From Longimicrobium sp. (GTDB taxonomy: Bacteria > Gemmatimonadota > Gemmatimonadetes > Longimicrobiales > Longimicrobiaceae), in the NCBI GenBank assembly GCA_036377595.1, contig DASUYB010000093.1, forward strand, positions 1 to 56,697: a stretch of 56,697 bases of DNA, in the 5' to 3' direction. Numbering within the stretch: the stretch's first letter is position 1; every line of letters starts with the position of its first letter. A model generated the notes under the pieces. It had not been told where the DNA came from and ran no database searches. It was given only the letters and a program-made list of their open reading frames with translations. A program made the translations under genes and the position numbers. Below, piece by piece: positions 42,497 through 51,496 of this stretch.

Positions 42497-44076
42497 CCAA
42501 AGTTCCTGACGGTTGGATAGAGGCACCAATTGGCAGCCTTTGCGTGTTGCGCAATGGCCGTGCATTTGGTCCGTCAGAATGGACGACCGAAGGATTGCCG
42601 ATTGTTCGTATTCAGAATCTGAAGGACCCGAATGCTACGTTCAACTATTACGAGGGGGAGGTAGACGAAGTACATCGCCTACACGGCGGAGAACTGCTGT
42701 TTTCATGGTCCGGAACTCCTGGCACGTCGTTCGGGGCGTTCATCTGGGAAGGCGGCGAAGCCGTACTAAACCAGCATATCTTCAGGGTGGATTTCGATGA
42801 AAGTCTCTTAGATAAGCGATTTTTTCGGTACGCAATGAACGAGCGGCTCAATGAGCTGATTGAGGCTGCACACGGAGGTGTCGGGCTGCGCCACATTACC
42901 AAAGGGGTTTTCGAAGCCACCCGGATCAAACTCGCGCCTTTAGCAGAACAACGTCGGATCGCGAGCATTGCCACCGATCTGCAGTCCCGAGCTGATCGCT
43001 GTCTTGAACATCTTAAGCGTATTCCGAATCATCTCGATAAATTTCGGTCCGCAGTTCTCCACGCAGCAACAACAGGCATGCTCGACTTAAACGCTGAGAT
43101 CCCAATTGATGCGTGGGAACATGTGACGATCGGCGACCTGCTCATTGAGAAACCGCGAAATGGCTACTCCCCACGTGCAGTGGATTATAAGACGCCTGTG
43201 AAGTCGCTTACGCTGCGCGCGACAACCACCGGTAAGTTTCTCCCCGAGAATTTCAAATACGTGGACACAGAAATACCGCGATCCTCACATCTGTGGCTGC
43301 AACCTGGAGACATCCTTGTGCAGCGTGCTAACTCTTTAGAGTATGTAGGCGTAAGCGCAATCTATGACGGACCACCTTATGGTTTTATTTATCCCGACCT
43401 GATGATGAAGTGTCGGGCCAACGAGCGGGTACTCACTAAGTACCTTCACTATTCGCTCCTGAGTCCAGCCGTACGGAAGTTCTTCCGAGAGAACGCCACC
43501 GGGACCGCTGGTAACATGCCCAAAATTAACAACCAGACGCTAACGCGAGCCCCTGTACTACTTCCGCCATTGGAATATCAACACGAGATTGTCGATCGAG
43601 TTGAAGGCCTCTTCTCCCAAGCCGACGCGCTCGAAGAGCGATATCGCTGGGCGGTTCGGTGGGTTGAACGCTTCCCATCCGCAGTAATGGAGAAGGCATT
43701 TGCCGGCGCGTTGGGGACTCAGGATCCTGCCGATGAACCCGCGGCGCTCTTGCTTAACCGAATCCTTGCTTGGCGGGACAGGGCGACCAGTGTCCAGAAA
43801 CCGAGAAAACCACGGCAAAAGGAGAGGATAACCACCGTGCGGACCCTTCTAGAGACACTCAGGGACGCTGAAGGATGGATCTCCGCTGACGAAGCGTTTC
43901 GCCGCTGTGGGCTAACTGACGGCGCAGAAACCGACCGTGTGGAACAACTTTATGGTGAACTTCGGGATCTCGCGCAGGCCGGTCGCCTCGAAACGTCGAC
44001 CGAGAGAGATACTGAGGGTCGTAAACTGTACGATCGTATCAGGCTGATTGGGGAGGACGAACATGCGACTGGATAA
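42493..44076 (+). CDS. hsdS: Type I specificity subunit
   Basis: HsdS recognises the bipartite DNA target. The 527-residue protein holds two target-recognition domains (about residues 3-155 and 205-375), each ending in a conserved helical spacer (LAPLAEQRRIASIATDLQ and LPPLEYQHEIVDRVEGLF). AFAGALGTQDPADEPAALLL marks the usual C-terminal boundary. A further 100 residues form a winged-helix-like tail (RTLLETLRDAEGWISADEAFRRCGL) of a type seen in some HsdS. GTG 42493 overlaps the hsdM stop; the end overlaps the ATPase gene by 14 bp. Confidence 0.95.
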   Translation: MTKVPDGWIEAPIGSLCVLRNGRAFGPSEWTTEGLPIVRIQNLKDPNATFNYYEGEVDEVHRLHGGELLFSWSGTPGTSFGAFIWEGGEAVLNQHIFRVDFDESLLDKRFFRYAMNERLNELIEAAHGGVGLRHITKGVFEATRIKLAPLAEQRRIASIATDLQSRADRCLEHLKRIPNHLDKFRSAVLHAATTGMLDLNAEIPIDAWEHVTIGDLLIEKPRNGYSPRAVDYKTPVKSLTLRATTTGKFLPENFKYVDTEIPRSSHLWLQPGDILVQRANSLEYVGVSAIYDGPPYGFIYPDLMMKCRANERVLTKYLHYSLLSPAVRKFFRENATGTAGNMPKINNQTLTRAPVLLPPLEYQHEIVDRVEGLFSQADALEERYRWAVRWVERFPSAVMEKAFAGALGTQDPADEPAALLLNRILAWRDRATSVQKPRKPRQKERITTVRTLLETLRDAEGWISADEAFRRCGLTDGAETDRVEQLYGELRDLAQAGRLETSTERDTEGRKLYDRIRLIGEDEHATG

Positions 44077-45775
44077 GCTCACGATCGGGAGCCCGAAAGA
44101 CAGCCCGACGCATACTTTCAAAAATCTAAAGAACGTAACCATTGACTTCGATGCTGCGCATTGGGTTACCGTCGTCATTGGATGGAATGGGACGGGGAAA
44201 TCGAATGTCCTCGAGGCACTCGCAATAATTTTTCGGGATTTGATTACGAAGAAAGGCCCTCAATTTGCTTATCAACTTACTTACACGATTGGCCCAGCAT
44301 CCGGAGGGCGCCGTATTGAGATTGATGCCGATCCAGACCGGGAGAAAGCACCGTACGTGTTTCACATTACACGCAAATCACAGGATATTGCCGATGCGAA
44401 GTCGGGTGAGCTCGCATTGGATTCGCATGTGCGATCGAAACTGACGAAAATTTCCAAGTTTTTGGATGAAGACCATTTGAATCTACCTCGGTATGTATTT
44501 GGCTATTATTCGGGCGAAAGCACGCGTATGCGTGATGTGTTCAGGCCATATCTGGAGTCATATGACCGGCTGCTGCGGCGCGGGGAAGATCCGGGATTAA
44601 GGCGTTTGTTCTTTGCTCTTCCCGTGCATAGTCAGTTTGTGCTGCTCGCCTTCCTGATTCAGCAGAACGAGGAAGTTCGCGCGTTCTTGGATGAACATCT
44701 TGGGCTTGACCCAGACGAAGGTATTGATTCGGTCTTGTTTGTCCTTCGGCAGCCACCTTGGACATCCAATGCTCCCGATGGGGATCCAAGATTTTGGAAC
44801 GCCCGCGGGATCGTTCGGGACTTTCTTGCGCAGTTGTATGAAACCGCTTTGGCCCCTGTTCGCATCACACGCCGCGTTCCTGTTTCGCTCTGGAACAAAG
44901 AGACACTTGAATACTTATATCTTTATGTCAAGGATATCGGGGCGTTGCGATCTCTCGTAGGAGGGAGAACGCCTGCTGAATTCTTCCGGGGGCTCGAGAG
45001 CACTCACGTGTCTGAACTTATTGAAGAAGTCCGGATTCGCGTGAGGTTGAAGAAGAACGACGGTGGGGTCACTTTCCGCGAGCTCAGTGAAGGCGAACAG
45101 CAGTTATTGACGGTGCTCGGTCTCCTTCGCTTCACAGCGGAAGAACAGAGCCTTTTCCTTCTCGATGAACCGGATACACACTTGAATCCACGTTGGAGTG
45201 TCGATTATCTGAATTATTTACGCAAGTTTGTGGGAACTGACGATGACAACCGCGAAAGTAGCCACGTAGTACTCACTACCCACAACCCATTGGCGATCGC
45301 TGAATTGGAACGCGAGCAGGTTCAGATTCTCAGATTGTCCTCGCAGGATGGTGCTCGTAAGGTGGTCGTGAGTTTTCCCGAACTCGATCCGCGTGGACAA
45401 GGCTACGCTGCGATCGTTACAAGCGATATGTTCGGTATCGCGTCGTCTATGGATAAGCCGACGCAGTTACTCCTTGAAAAACAACGGATATATGCAGGCA
45501 AGCGAACTCTTACCGATGAGGAACAAGCGGAGCTTGAAAGGCTAAATCATTCCTTGAGTCGTCTCGGCTTCCGGTTCTTCCATCCTGACGATGAATTTTC
45601 GCGATACCTAAGGATCCGCAATGAGAAGCTCGAAGCTCGCTTCGGAACTGCAGACGGTGATGTCCTCGCTGGTGCCGTTCTGCAGATGAGCCGCGACGAC
45701 CGCGAAGCGCTCGCTACCGAGCTAATTGACGAGTTGCTCGCCGAAGAATCCGACCTGAAGAACGAGTTCCAATGA
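44063..45775 (+). CDS. AAA/ABC-type ATPase, Septu PtuA-like, linked to the type I genes
   Basis: The 570-residue protein is a SMC/ABC-like ATPase. Walker A is GWNGTGKS (40-47), the signature is LSEGEQQ (341-347), Walker B is LFLLDEP (364-370) and the H-loop is TTH (405-407). The long insertion between Walker A and the signature is typical of PtuA-like defence ATPases and of the family known as restriction system-associated AAA ATPase. GGGAGG precedes ATG 44063, which lies inside hsdS. It overlaps the HNH gene by 4 bp. It probably senses an invader and drives the nuclease encoded next. No hsdR is present, so this may be the effector arm. Confidence 0.88.
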   Translation: MRLDKLTIGSPKDSPTHTFKNLKNVTIDFDAAHWVTVVIGWNGTGKSNVLEALAIIFRDLITKKGPQFAYQLTYTIGPASGGRRIEIDADPDREKAPYVFHITRKSQDIADAKSGELALDSHVRSKLTKISKFLDEDHLNLPRYVFGYYSGESTRMRDVFRPYLESYDRLLRRGEDPGLRRLFFALPVHSQFVLLAFLIQQNEEVRAFLDEHLGLDPDEGIDSVLFVLRQPPWTSNAPDGDPRFWNARGIVRDFLAQLYETALAPVRITRRVPVSLWNKETLEYLYLYVKDIGALRSLVGGRTPAEFFRGLESTHVSELIEEVRIRVRLKKNDGGVTFRELSEGEQQLLTVLGLLRFTAEEQSLFLLDEPDTHLNPRWSVDYLNYLRKFVGTDDDNRESSHVVLTTHNPLAIAELEREQVQILRLSSQDGARKVVVSFPELDPRGQGYAAIVTSDMFGIASSMDKPTQLLLEKQRIYAGKRTLTDEEQAELERLNHSLSRLGFRFFHPDDEFSRYLRIRNEKLEARFGTADGDVLAGAVLQMSRDDREALATELIDELLAEESDLKNEFQ

Positions 45776-46578
45776 GATTTGTCGATCTAGACAACCTTCG
45801 AGTTCCAGATGGATGGATGGACGAGGCGAAGGCCGCCGCAGACAAAGTTGCTGCTGGGGGTGATCCTGACGATGGCGCCCATGTCTGGAGAAAACTTAAG
45901 AACCAACTTGCTGTGCTACTCCATGACAAATGCTGGTTTTGTGAAACTGTAATAACGAGATCTGACAATGCAGTTGATCATTTCCGGCCCAAGAACCGGG
46001 TGAGTGATGCCGCTAATCCACATACAGGTTACCGGTGGCTTGCCTTCGACAGGTCGAACTTCCGGTACTCTTGTACGTTTTGCAACAGCTTGCGGAAGGG
46101 TGGCGGCACAAAAGGGGGTAAAGCGGATCGTTTCCCGCTTCTCGATGAGAGCTGTCGGTTGTATGCTCCTGGGGCCCTTGACCAAGAAACACCAACACTC
46201 TTGGATCCATGTGATATCAACGATTGGGAGTTGCTGGGTTGTAAGCAAGAAAACGGGGAGCCGTGCCCCGCAACTCAAGATTCGATGGACAAACTTCGAG
46301 CGAAGACCTCGATCGAGATCTACCACCTCGATCATGAACCTACGTGCAAGCAGAGGCACACGGCTGCCGTTGACCTAATCGCGAATGTTGAACAGGGGAA
46401 ACGACTTTTTCTTCTTTCCCAGACGAACGCTGTGTTCAAACGGGAATGGAAGGCTGTAGCGAAGAAGATAAAGCGCGCGATTGATCGTCACTCTCCATAC
46501 AGCGGAGAGATGATATTTCTGCTGCGCGGTATGCGGGATTCAGCGCACCCGTGGATTCAAGCACTTTTAGAAGGCTAA
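45772..46578 (+). CDS. HNH endonuclease, Septu PtuB-like
   Basis: The 268-residue protein holds an HNH domain of the PtuB/TIGR02646 kind. C54-x2-C57 and C101-x2-C104 form the zinc site; D69-H70-F71-R72-P73 contains the catalytic histidine; W89-L90-A91 then FDRSNFRYSC matches the pattern around the second half. NSLRKG and FPL follow as in PtuB. It overlaps the ATPase gene in an ATGA overlap and ends the operon. Together with PtuA-like ATPase it would form the DNA- or RNA-cleaving effector. Downstream 46579-46762 holds no gene. Confidence 0.88.
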   Translation: MRFVDLDNLRVPDGWMDEAKAAADKVAAGGDPDDGAHVWRKLKNQLAVLLHDKCWFCETVITRSDNAVDHFRPKNRVSDAANPHTGYRWLAFDRSNFRYSCTFCNSLRKGGGTKGGKADRFPLLDESCRLYAPGALDQETPTLLDPCDINDWELLGCKQENGEPCPATQDSMDKLRAKTSIEIYHLDHEPTCKQRHTAAVDLIANVEQGKRLFLLSQTNAVFKREWKAVAKKIKRAIDRHSPYSGEMIFLLRGMRDSAHPWIQALLEG

Positions 46579-46762
46579 AGCTTATGCACGCGATAGTTCC
46601 CGGCTCTAGGCTTGCCCCAGCTTCTACGTAGATCCTCCACTGGCTCGGCTTCTGCATCCGCCACGACCGGAGTGAACGGCGGCTGTTTCTCCTGACTTCG
46701 GAGCCGATGCCCACCTTCCTCCGCGTGTACGATCCTGCCCCTCGCACCCGTGCGGGGGGCGC

Positions 46763-47887
46763 ATGAAGCTGGTCGTCTTCGGACTCACCATCACCTCCAG
46801 CTGGGGGAACGGGCACGCCACGCTCTGGCGCGGTCTCGTCCGCGCGCTCATCGCCCGCGGGCACCGCGTGGTGTTCTTCGAGCGCGACGTGCCGTACTAC
46901 GCCGGCGCGCGCGACCTGTGGGAGATCCCGGGCGGCGAGCTGGTCCTCTATCCCTCCTGGGACGCCGTCCTCCCCTGCGCCCGCAGCCACCTGGCCGACG
47001 CCGACGTGGCGATGGTCACCTCCTACTGCGCCGACGGCGTCGCCGCCGCGCGCGCGGTGCTCGACTCGCCCGCGCAGCTGCGCACCTTCTACGACCTGGA
47101 CACGCCCGTCACTCTCGACGGGGTGAAGACGGGGCGCGAGGTGCCGTACCTCCCCCCCGAGGGGCTGGGCGGCTTCGACCTGGTGCTCTCCTTCACCGGC
47201 GGCGCGGCGCTGGAGCAGCTTCGCACCACGCTCGGCGCCCGCCGCGCGGCGCCCCTCTACGGCCACGTCGATCCGGACGTGCATCGCCCCGTGCCGCCGC
47301 TGGAGGGGCCGCGCGCGGACCTCAGCTACCTGGGCACCTACGCGGAAGACCGGCAGGCGGCGCTCGAGGCGCTGTTCATCGCCCCCGCGCGGCGGATGCC
47401 GGGGCGGCGCTTCCTGATCGCCGGCGCGCAGTATCCGCACGACTTTCCGTGGACGGACAACGTCTATTTCCAGCGCCACCTTCCGCCGGCCGGCCATCCC
47501 GCGTTCTTCTGCTCGTCGCGCCTCACGCTCAACGTCACCCGGCGAGCGATGGCGGAGATGGGCTTCTGCCCGAGCGGGCGGCTGTTCGAGGCGGCGGCGT
47601 GCGGCGTGCCCATCCTCACCGACGCGTGGGACGGGCTGGGCGCCTTCTTCACCCCCGGCGAGGAGATCCTGACCGCGTCGACGACGGACGAGGCGATCTC
47701 CGCCATCTCGTTGGGGGATGAGGAGTTGCGGCGCATCGCCGCCGCGGCGCGGGAGCGGACGCTGGCGGAGCACACGTCGAAGCGGCGGGCGATGGAACTG
47801 GAGGAGATGCTGGACGCGGCGGTGCGCGGCGAGGAGTGGGGCGGGGGAGAAGCGGTTGCGGAAGGTTCACTCGCGATGGAGGCGTGA
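46763..47887 (+). CDS. CgeB-like glycosyltransferase
   Basis: The 374-residue protein resembles CgeB/GT4-type glycosyltransferases: VVFGLTITSSWGNGHATLWRGL at the start, RHLPPAGHPAFFCSSRLTLNVTRR in the middle and GRLFEAAACGVPILTDAWDGLGAFF as the nucleotide-sugar binding signature. It transfers a sugar in the cytoplasm, probably to a glycan or lipid. High GC returns here, so it belongs to the chromosome, not to the defence island. It heads a four-gene cluster; its stop lies 6 bp before the next ATG. Confidence 0.88.
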   Translation: MKLVVFGLTITSSWGNGHATLWRGLVRALIARGHRVVFFERDVPYYAGARDLWEIPGGELVLYPSWDAVLPCARSHLADADVAMVTSYCADGVAAARAVLDSPAQLRTFYDLDTPVTLDGVKTGREVPYLPPEGLGGFDLVLSFTGGAALEQLRTTLGARRAAPLYGHVDPDVHRPVPPLEGPRADLSYLGTYAEDRQAALEALFIAPARRMPGRRFLIAGAQYPHDFPWTDNVYFQRHLPPAGHPAFFCSSRLTLNVTRRAMAEMGFCPSGRLFEAAACGVPILTDAWDGLGAFFTPGEEILTASTTDEAISAISLGDEELRRIAAAARERTLAEHTSKRRAMELEEMLDAAVRGEEWGGGEAVAEGSLAMEA

Positions 47888-47892
47888 GGGCG

Positions 47893-48693
47893 ATGTGGGG
47901 GATCGTGCCGGCGGCGGGGGCGGGAACGCGGATCCAGCCGCTCGCGTTCAGCAAGGAGCTGCTCCCCGTGGGGAGCCGCGAGGACGAGGACGGCGTGGAG
48001 CGCCCGCGCGCGGTCAGCGAGTACCTGGTGGAGCGGATGATCCGCGGCGGCGCGGACCGCATCTGCTTCGTCATCTCCCCCGGCAAGAGCGACATCCTGG
48101 GCTACTACGGCGGGGAGATCGGCGGCGCGCACGTGTGCTACGTCGTCCAGCCGAAGCCGGCGGGGCTGTGCGACTCCATCTTCCGCGCGCTGCCGTTCAT
48201 CGCCGCGGACGAGGACGTGCTGGTGGGGCTGCCGGACACGCTCTGGTTCCCGGAAGACGGCTTCGCGGCGCTGCCGGACGGCGAGCTGTCGTTCCTCCTC
48301 TTCCCCGTGGACCGCCCCGAGTTCTTCGACGCGGTGGTGCACGACGACGACGGGAGCGTCACCGAGATCCAGGTGAAGCAGCCGGGCGCGGCCACGCACT
48401 GGGTGTGGGGCGCGTTCAAGCTCCCGGCGCGCACGCTGGCCGATCTCCACGCGCTCTGGCAGGAGCGGGGGCGGCGCGACGAGTACATCGGCACGCTGGT
48501 GAACGCGTGGCTGGAGCGGGGCGGCCGCGCGCGCGGCATCCGCGCCGGCCAGGCGTACGTGGACGTGGGCACGCTGCACGGCTACCGCGAGGCCATCCAC
48601 GTGCTCGAGGAGCGCCCCCCGCACCTCGCGGGAGATGCGGCGACGGTCGAGCCGCGGCCCTGGCGCGCGGCGGCCGGCGTCGCGCTGGGGTGA
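47893..48693 (+). CDS. Sugar nucleotidyltransferase-like protein
   Basis: The 266-residue protein has the nucleotidyltransferase start MWGIVPAAGAGTRIQPLAFSKELLPV, then VEYLVERMIRGGADRICFVISPGKSD-like text (SEYLVERMIRGGADRICFV) and DVLVGLPDTLWFP. It makes an NDP-sugar. ATG 47893 is chosen; GTG 47884 overlaps the previous stop and is also possible. It belongs with the glycosyltransferase and the methyltransferase downstream, from which it is separated by family B and C repeats. Confidence 0.9.
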   Translation: MWGIVPAAGAGTRIQPLAFSKELLPVGSREDEDGVERPRAVSEYLVERMIRGGADRICFVISPGKSDILGYYGGEIGGAHVCYVVQPKPAGLCDSIFRALPFIAADEDVLVGLPDTLWFPEDGFAALPDGELSFLLFPVDRPEFFDAVVHDDDGSVTEIQVKQPGAATHWVWGAFKLPARTLADLHALWQERGRRDEYIGTLVNAWLERGGRARGIRAGQAYVDVGTLHGYREAIHVLEERPPHLAGDAATVEPRPWRAAAGVALG

Positions 48694-48714
48694 TGCCGGT
48701 CCGGCATGGAGAGG

Positions 48715-48768
48715 GGCGAATGAATTCGCTGCAACAACCACACGAAGTCCGCCTTCGCGGACTACAGG
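48715..48768. repeat. Family B double hairpin
   Basis: GGCGAATGAATTCGCTGC then CACGAAGTCCGCC-TTCGC-GGACT. It lies 22 bp from the nucleotidyltransferase stop and may end its transcript. Confidence 0.75.
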
Positions 48769-48867
48769 CGGTGGTGCGGGCGAGGCTTCGGTGCTCGCGG
48801 CGAGCGATGGGCGGTGATGGCGCGGTAGCCTGCAGCCGCACGAAGTAACCGCGAGCGAAGCGAGCCG

Positions 48868-48955
48868 AAGTCCCTCTCCTGCAGTTCGGGAGAGGGACAG
48901 GCTGGACGGGCGCGACGGGTCGCGCCGGCCAGCCAGGGTGAGGGCCCCGCGCGGT
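48868..48955. repeat. Family C hairpin repeat
   Basis: CCCTCTCCTGCAGTTCGGGAGAGGGACAGGCTGG folds tightly; CCAGCCAGGGTGAGGGCCCC ends the element. The gap 48694-49014 holds only this and the family B copy. Confidence 0.6.
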
Positions 48956-49014
48956 CGCGAAGAGGACGCGAGGTCTGGTGTCGTGCAGTATCTAACCCGA
49001 TGAGGCGACTGGAG

Positions 49015-49800
49015 ATGACGACGACGGTGGAGGCGGGGCCGTACTCGGCGGAGATGATCGAGGCGCGCGTCCGCGAGCTGGGCCCGTGGTTCCACAACCT
49101 GGACCTCAAGGGGGTGAAGACGGCGCCCGAGCACTTCCTGGGCGACTACCCCAACATCAAGTGGCGCAACTTCGCGCACGCCATCCCCGCCGACCTCACC
49201 GGCAGGACGGTGCTCGACATCGGCTGCAACGCCGGCTTCTACAGCATGGAGATGAAGCGCCGCGGCGCATCCCGTGTCGTCGGCGTCGACAGCGAGGACC
49301 TCTATCTCGACCAGGCGCGCTTTGCCGCAGAGGTCGAGGGGCTCGACATCGAGTACCGCAAGCTCTCGGTCTACGACGTCGCCCGGCTGGGGGAGAAGTT
49401 CGACTTCGTCATCTTCATGGGCGTGCTCTACCATCTCCGCCACCCGCTCCTCGCGCTCGACCTCCTCCACGAGCACGTGGTGGGGGATCTGATGCTGTTC
49501 CAGAGCATGCAGCGCGGCTCGACGGATGCGATCGACGTCGGCGAGAACCACGAGTTCTGGGAGACGGAGCTGTTCGACCTCCACGCCTATCCCAAGCTGC
49601 ACTTCGTCGAGCACCGCTATGCGGACGATCCCACCAACTGGTGGGTGCCGAACGCCGCCTGCGCCGAGGCCATGCTGCGCAGCGCAGGCTTCGAGATCGT
49701 GGAGCACCCCGAGCAGGAAGTCTACCTCTGCCGCCGCGGCGCCGTCCCCGACGAGCTGCCGCGCGCCGTCTATCCCGCGGGCACGGGAGCGGCCCGGTGA
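49015..49800 (+). CDS. SAM-dependent methyltransferase (TIGR04290-like)
   Basis: The 261-residue protein has the SAM motif VLDIGCNAGFYSMEMKRRGA and a post-motif FDFVIFMGVLYHLRHPLLAL. PWFHNLDLKGVKTAPEHFLGDYP near the start is the pattern I remember for TIGR04290, a methyltransferase found beside glycosyltransferase and glycosidase genes, as here. ATG 49015 has a GAGG 9 bases before; ATG 49000 is a possible earlier start. Its stop overlaps the next gene by 4 bp. Methylation of a sugar or sugar lipid is inferred from context. Confidence 0.88.
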   Translation: MTTTVEAGPYSAEMIEARVRELGPWFHNLDLKGVKTAPEHFLGDYPNIKWRNFAHAIPADLTGRTVLDIGCNAGFYSMEMKRRGASRVVGVDSEDLYLDQARFAAEVEGLDIEYRKLSVYDVARLGEKFDFVIFMGVLYHLRHPLLALDLLHEHVVGDLMLFQSMQRGSTDAIDVGENHEFWETELFDLHAYPKLHFVEHRYADDPTNWWVPNAACAEAMLRSAGFEIVEHPEQEVYLCRRGAVPDELPRAVYPAGTGAAR

Positions 49801-50681
49801 TCGAGGCGGTGATGCTCTGGAACGAGCCGAACAACATGTCCCACTGGGACTTCGGCATCGACCGGGGGTGGCGGATCTACGCGGACATGGTGAAGCGCGC
49901 AGGGGCCGCCATACGCGCCGAGCGGCCCGGCCTGCCGCGCGTGCTGGGGGGGATGAGCCCCATCGACCCTGGGTTCGTCGCGAACCTGCAGGCGCAGGGC
50001 GCGCTGGACGAGATCGACGTGGTGGCGGTCCACGGCTTCCCGCTCGACTGGAACCTGTGGAGCGTGGACGACTGGCCCGCGCGCCTCCAGTCCGTCCGCG
50101 ACGTCACCGACCGCCCGGTGTGGGTCACCGAAGTGGGCGTGTCGACCTACGCCAACGAGGAGGTGCAGCGGCTGGGGCTGAAGAAGACGGCGGAGATGCT
50201 GCGCGGCCGCGCCGGCCGCGTCCACTGGTACTCGCTCTTCGACCTCCCCCGCGAGTGGGGCGCGACCACGCGGCACAAGGAGCGGGAGGGATCGTCGTAC
50301 TTCCGCCACTTCCACATGGGCCTGATCCGCGCGGACGGCACGCCCAAGAAGGCACTGGAGACGTTCGGCGATTACGCGCCCGAGCTCGGCCTCTGCCAGT
50401 GGTTCCACTACCAGGACCCGCGGCTGGACGAGGCGGTGAAGTGGTTCCGCGAGCTGGGGGTTACGAAGGTTCGCACCGGCCTGGCCTGGAGCGACGACCA
50501 CGACCGCGGCGCCGAGGCCTGGTTCGACCGCCAGATGGCCGCGCTGGAGCCGTTCGACGTGACGGTGACGTTCTGCTTCACCCCGGAGTGCCGCGGCATC
50601 GTCCCCCACCACACCAGCCCGCCGCAGTGCGTGGACGAGTTCGCCGACTTCTGCGCGCGGATGGTGCGGCGGTACGGGTGA
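49797..50681 (+). CDS. Glycoside hydrolase-like (beta-xylosidase-type) TIM barrel protein
   Basis: The 294-residue protein begins with GTG 49797 and the motif AVMLWNEPNN, whose glutamate is the acid/base of clan GH-A glycosidases. A second glutamate in VWVTEVGVS fits the nucleophile. VVAVHGFPLDWN and VHWYSLFDLP complete the barrel pattern. No signal peptide is visible, so it would act in the cytoplasm or be part of glycan editing. It is coupled to the methyltransferase by a GTGA overlap. A match to annotated beta-xylosidases in this type of cluster is from memory. Confidence 0.82.
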   Translation: MIEAVMLWNEPNNMSHWDFGIDRGWRIYADMVKRAGAAIRAERPGLPRVLGGMSPIDPGFVANLQAQGALDEIDVVAVHGFPLDWNLWSVDDWPARLQSVRDVTDRPVWVTEVGVSTYANEEVQRLGLKKTAEMLRGRAGRVHWYSLFDLPREWGATTRHKEREGSSYFRHFHMGLIRADGTPKKALETFGDYAPELGLCQWFHYQDPRLDEAVKWFRELGVTKVRTGLAWSDDHDRGAEAWFDRQMAALEPFDVTVTFCFTPECRGIVPHHTSPPQCVDEFADFCARMVRRYG

Positions 50682-50701
50682 GGCTTACCTCGCCTCCGTT
50701 G

Positions 50702-50790
50702 AGCCCTCTCCCTGGCTGCTCGGCGCGACTGCGTCGCGTCCGAACAGCCTGTCCCTCCCCCAAAACCGACTGGGGGAGGGACTTGGGCGC
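50702..50790. repeat. Family C hairpin repeat
   Basis: GCCCTCTCCCTGGC, then TGTCCCTCCCCCAAAACC and GACTGGGGGAGGGAC. This is the most complete copy of the type. The AT-rich stretch 50960-51020 downstream probably holds the promoter of the next gene; nothing else is seen in 50682-51075. Confidence 0.7.
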
Positions 50791-51075
50791 GCTCCGCGCG
50801 CGGCTCTTCGAGTTCTCCAAGCCGCGAGCCGGAGGTGTGCGATCGCAGGCGGCATCCCATCGAAGGACAAGCAGATATGGTTGCGGTGTAACATCTTACA
50901 TCCACAGAATTCCGAAAAACCGGCGCGGGTGCGGCGTGGATTCCGCAGCCGCGCCGGGGCGTTAATCAGGGTTTAAGAATCAAAATAAAACCTTTTCGCG
51001 GTTCCCTCCGTCTTAATTCGCGAGCAGACGATGCTGCTCCGTGAACTGGAAACCACGAGACGATCCGAGGAACCG

Positions 51076-51345
51076 ATGAACAAGTCCATCGCCAACACCG
51101 TCCGCGCCGCCTTCGCGCTCTTCATGCTCGGCATCGGAATGTACGCCGGGGTCGACACCCTGGTTGCGCACGACCTGGCCAATCGCGGGCTGAGCACCTG
51201 CGGCAGCGCCGAGAATCCCTGCGCGCTGGCCCCGCTGCACGTAGCCGTTTCGCCGGTGGCCGCTCCGGCGCACAAGTCCGGCGCGACCGTCCGCGCCGTG
51301 GCCGGTGCGCCGAGCGCGCCCCGCAGCGCGATGGCCGAATCCTGA
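51076..51345 (+). CDS. Small exported or membrane-anchored protein
   Basis: The 89-residue protein starts at ATG 51076 behind a GAGG site. It has one N-terminal hydrophobic helix (about residues 10-27: AAFALFMLGIGMYAGV). A central CGSAENPCALAPLH section has two cysteines that could form a disulphide, and an alanine/proline-rich tail follows. It may be a signal anchor. A strong terminator lies 36 bp past the stop. No family is recognised. Confidence 0.65.
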   Translation: MNKSIANTVRAAFALFMLGIGMYAGVDTLVAHDLANRGLSTCGSAENPCALAPLHVAVSPVAAPAHKSGATVRAVAGAPSAPRSAMAES

Positions 51346-51380
51346 CGCATCGGACCTCGGCCTCGCTTTCCAGATAGATG

Positions 51381-51418
51381 CCCCGGCGCCGCACCACGCG
51401 GCGCCGGGGCCGTTGTTT
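51381..51418 (+). terminator. Rho-independent terminator
   Basis: A 12-bp perfect stem (CCCCGGCGCCGC, 51381-51392 with 51398-51409) and a 5-base loop are followed by CCGTTGTTTT. This is the clearest terminator in the window. Confidence 0.85.
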
Positions 51419-51496
51419 TGTCCCAGGTCCCGCAGATCCGACGACGAACCCCAGGCTTTCGAGTGGATCCCGGGCCTGTCCGCGGCGCGGGCTGGC

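Noticed and set aside
46579-46762. Possible remnant of hsdR after the HNH gene
   Set aside because: No helicase or nuclease motif is found in any frame in this 184-bp gap.
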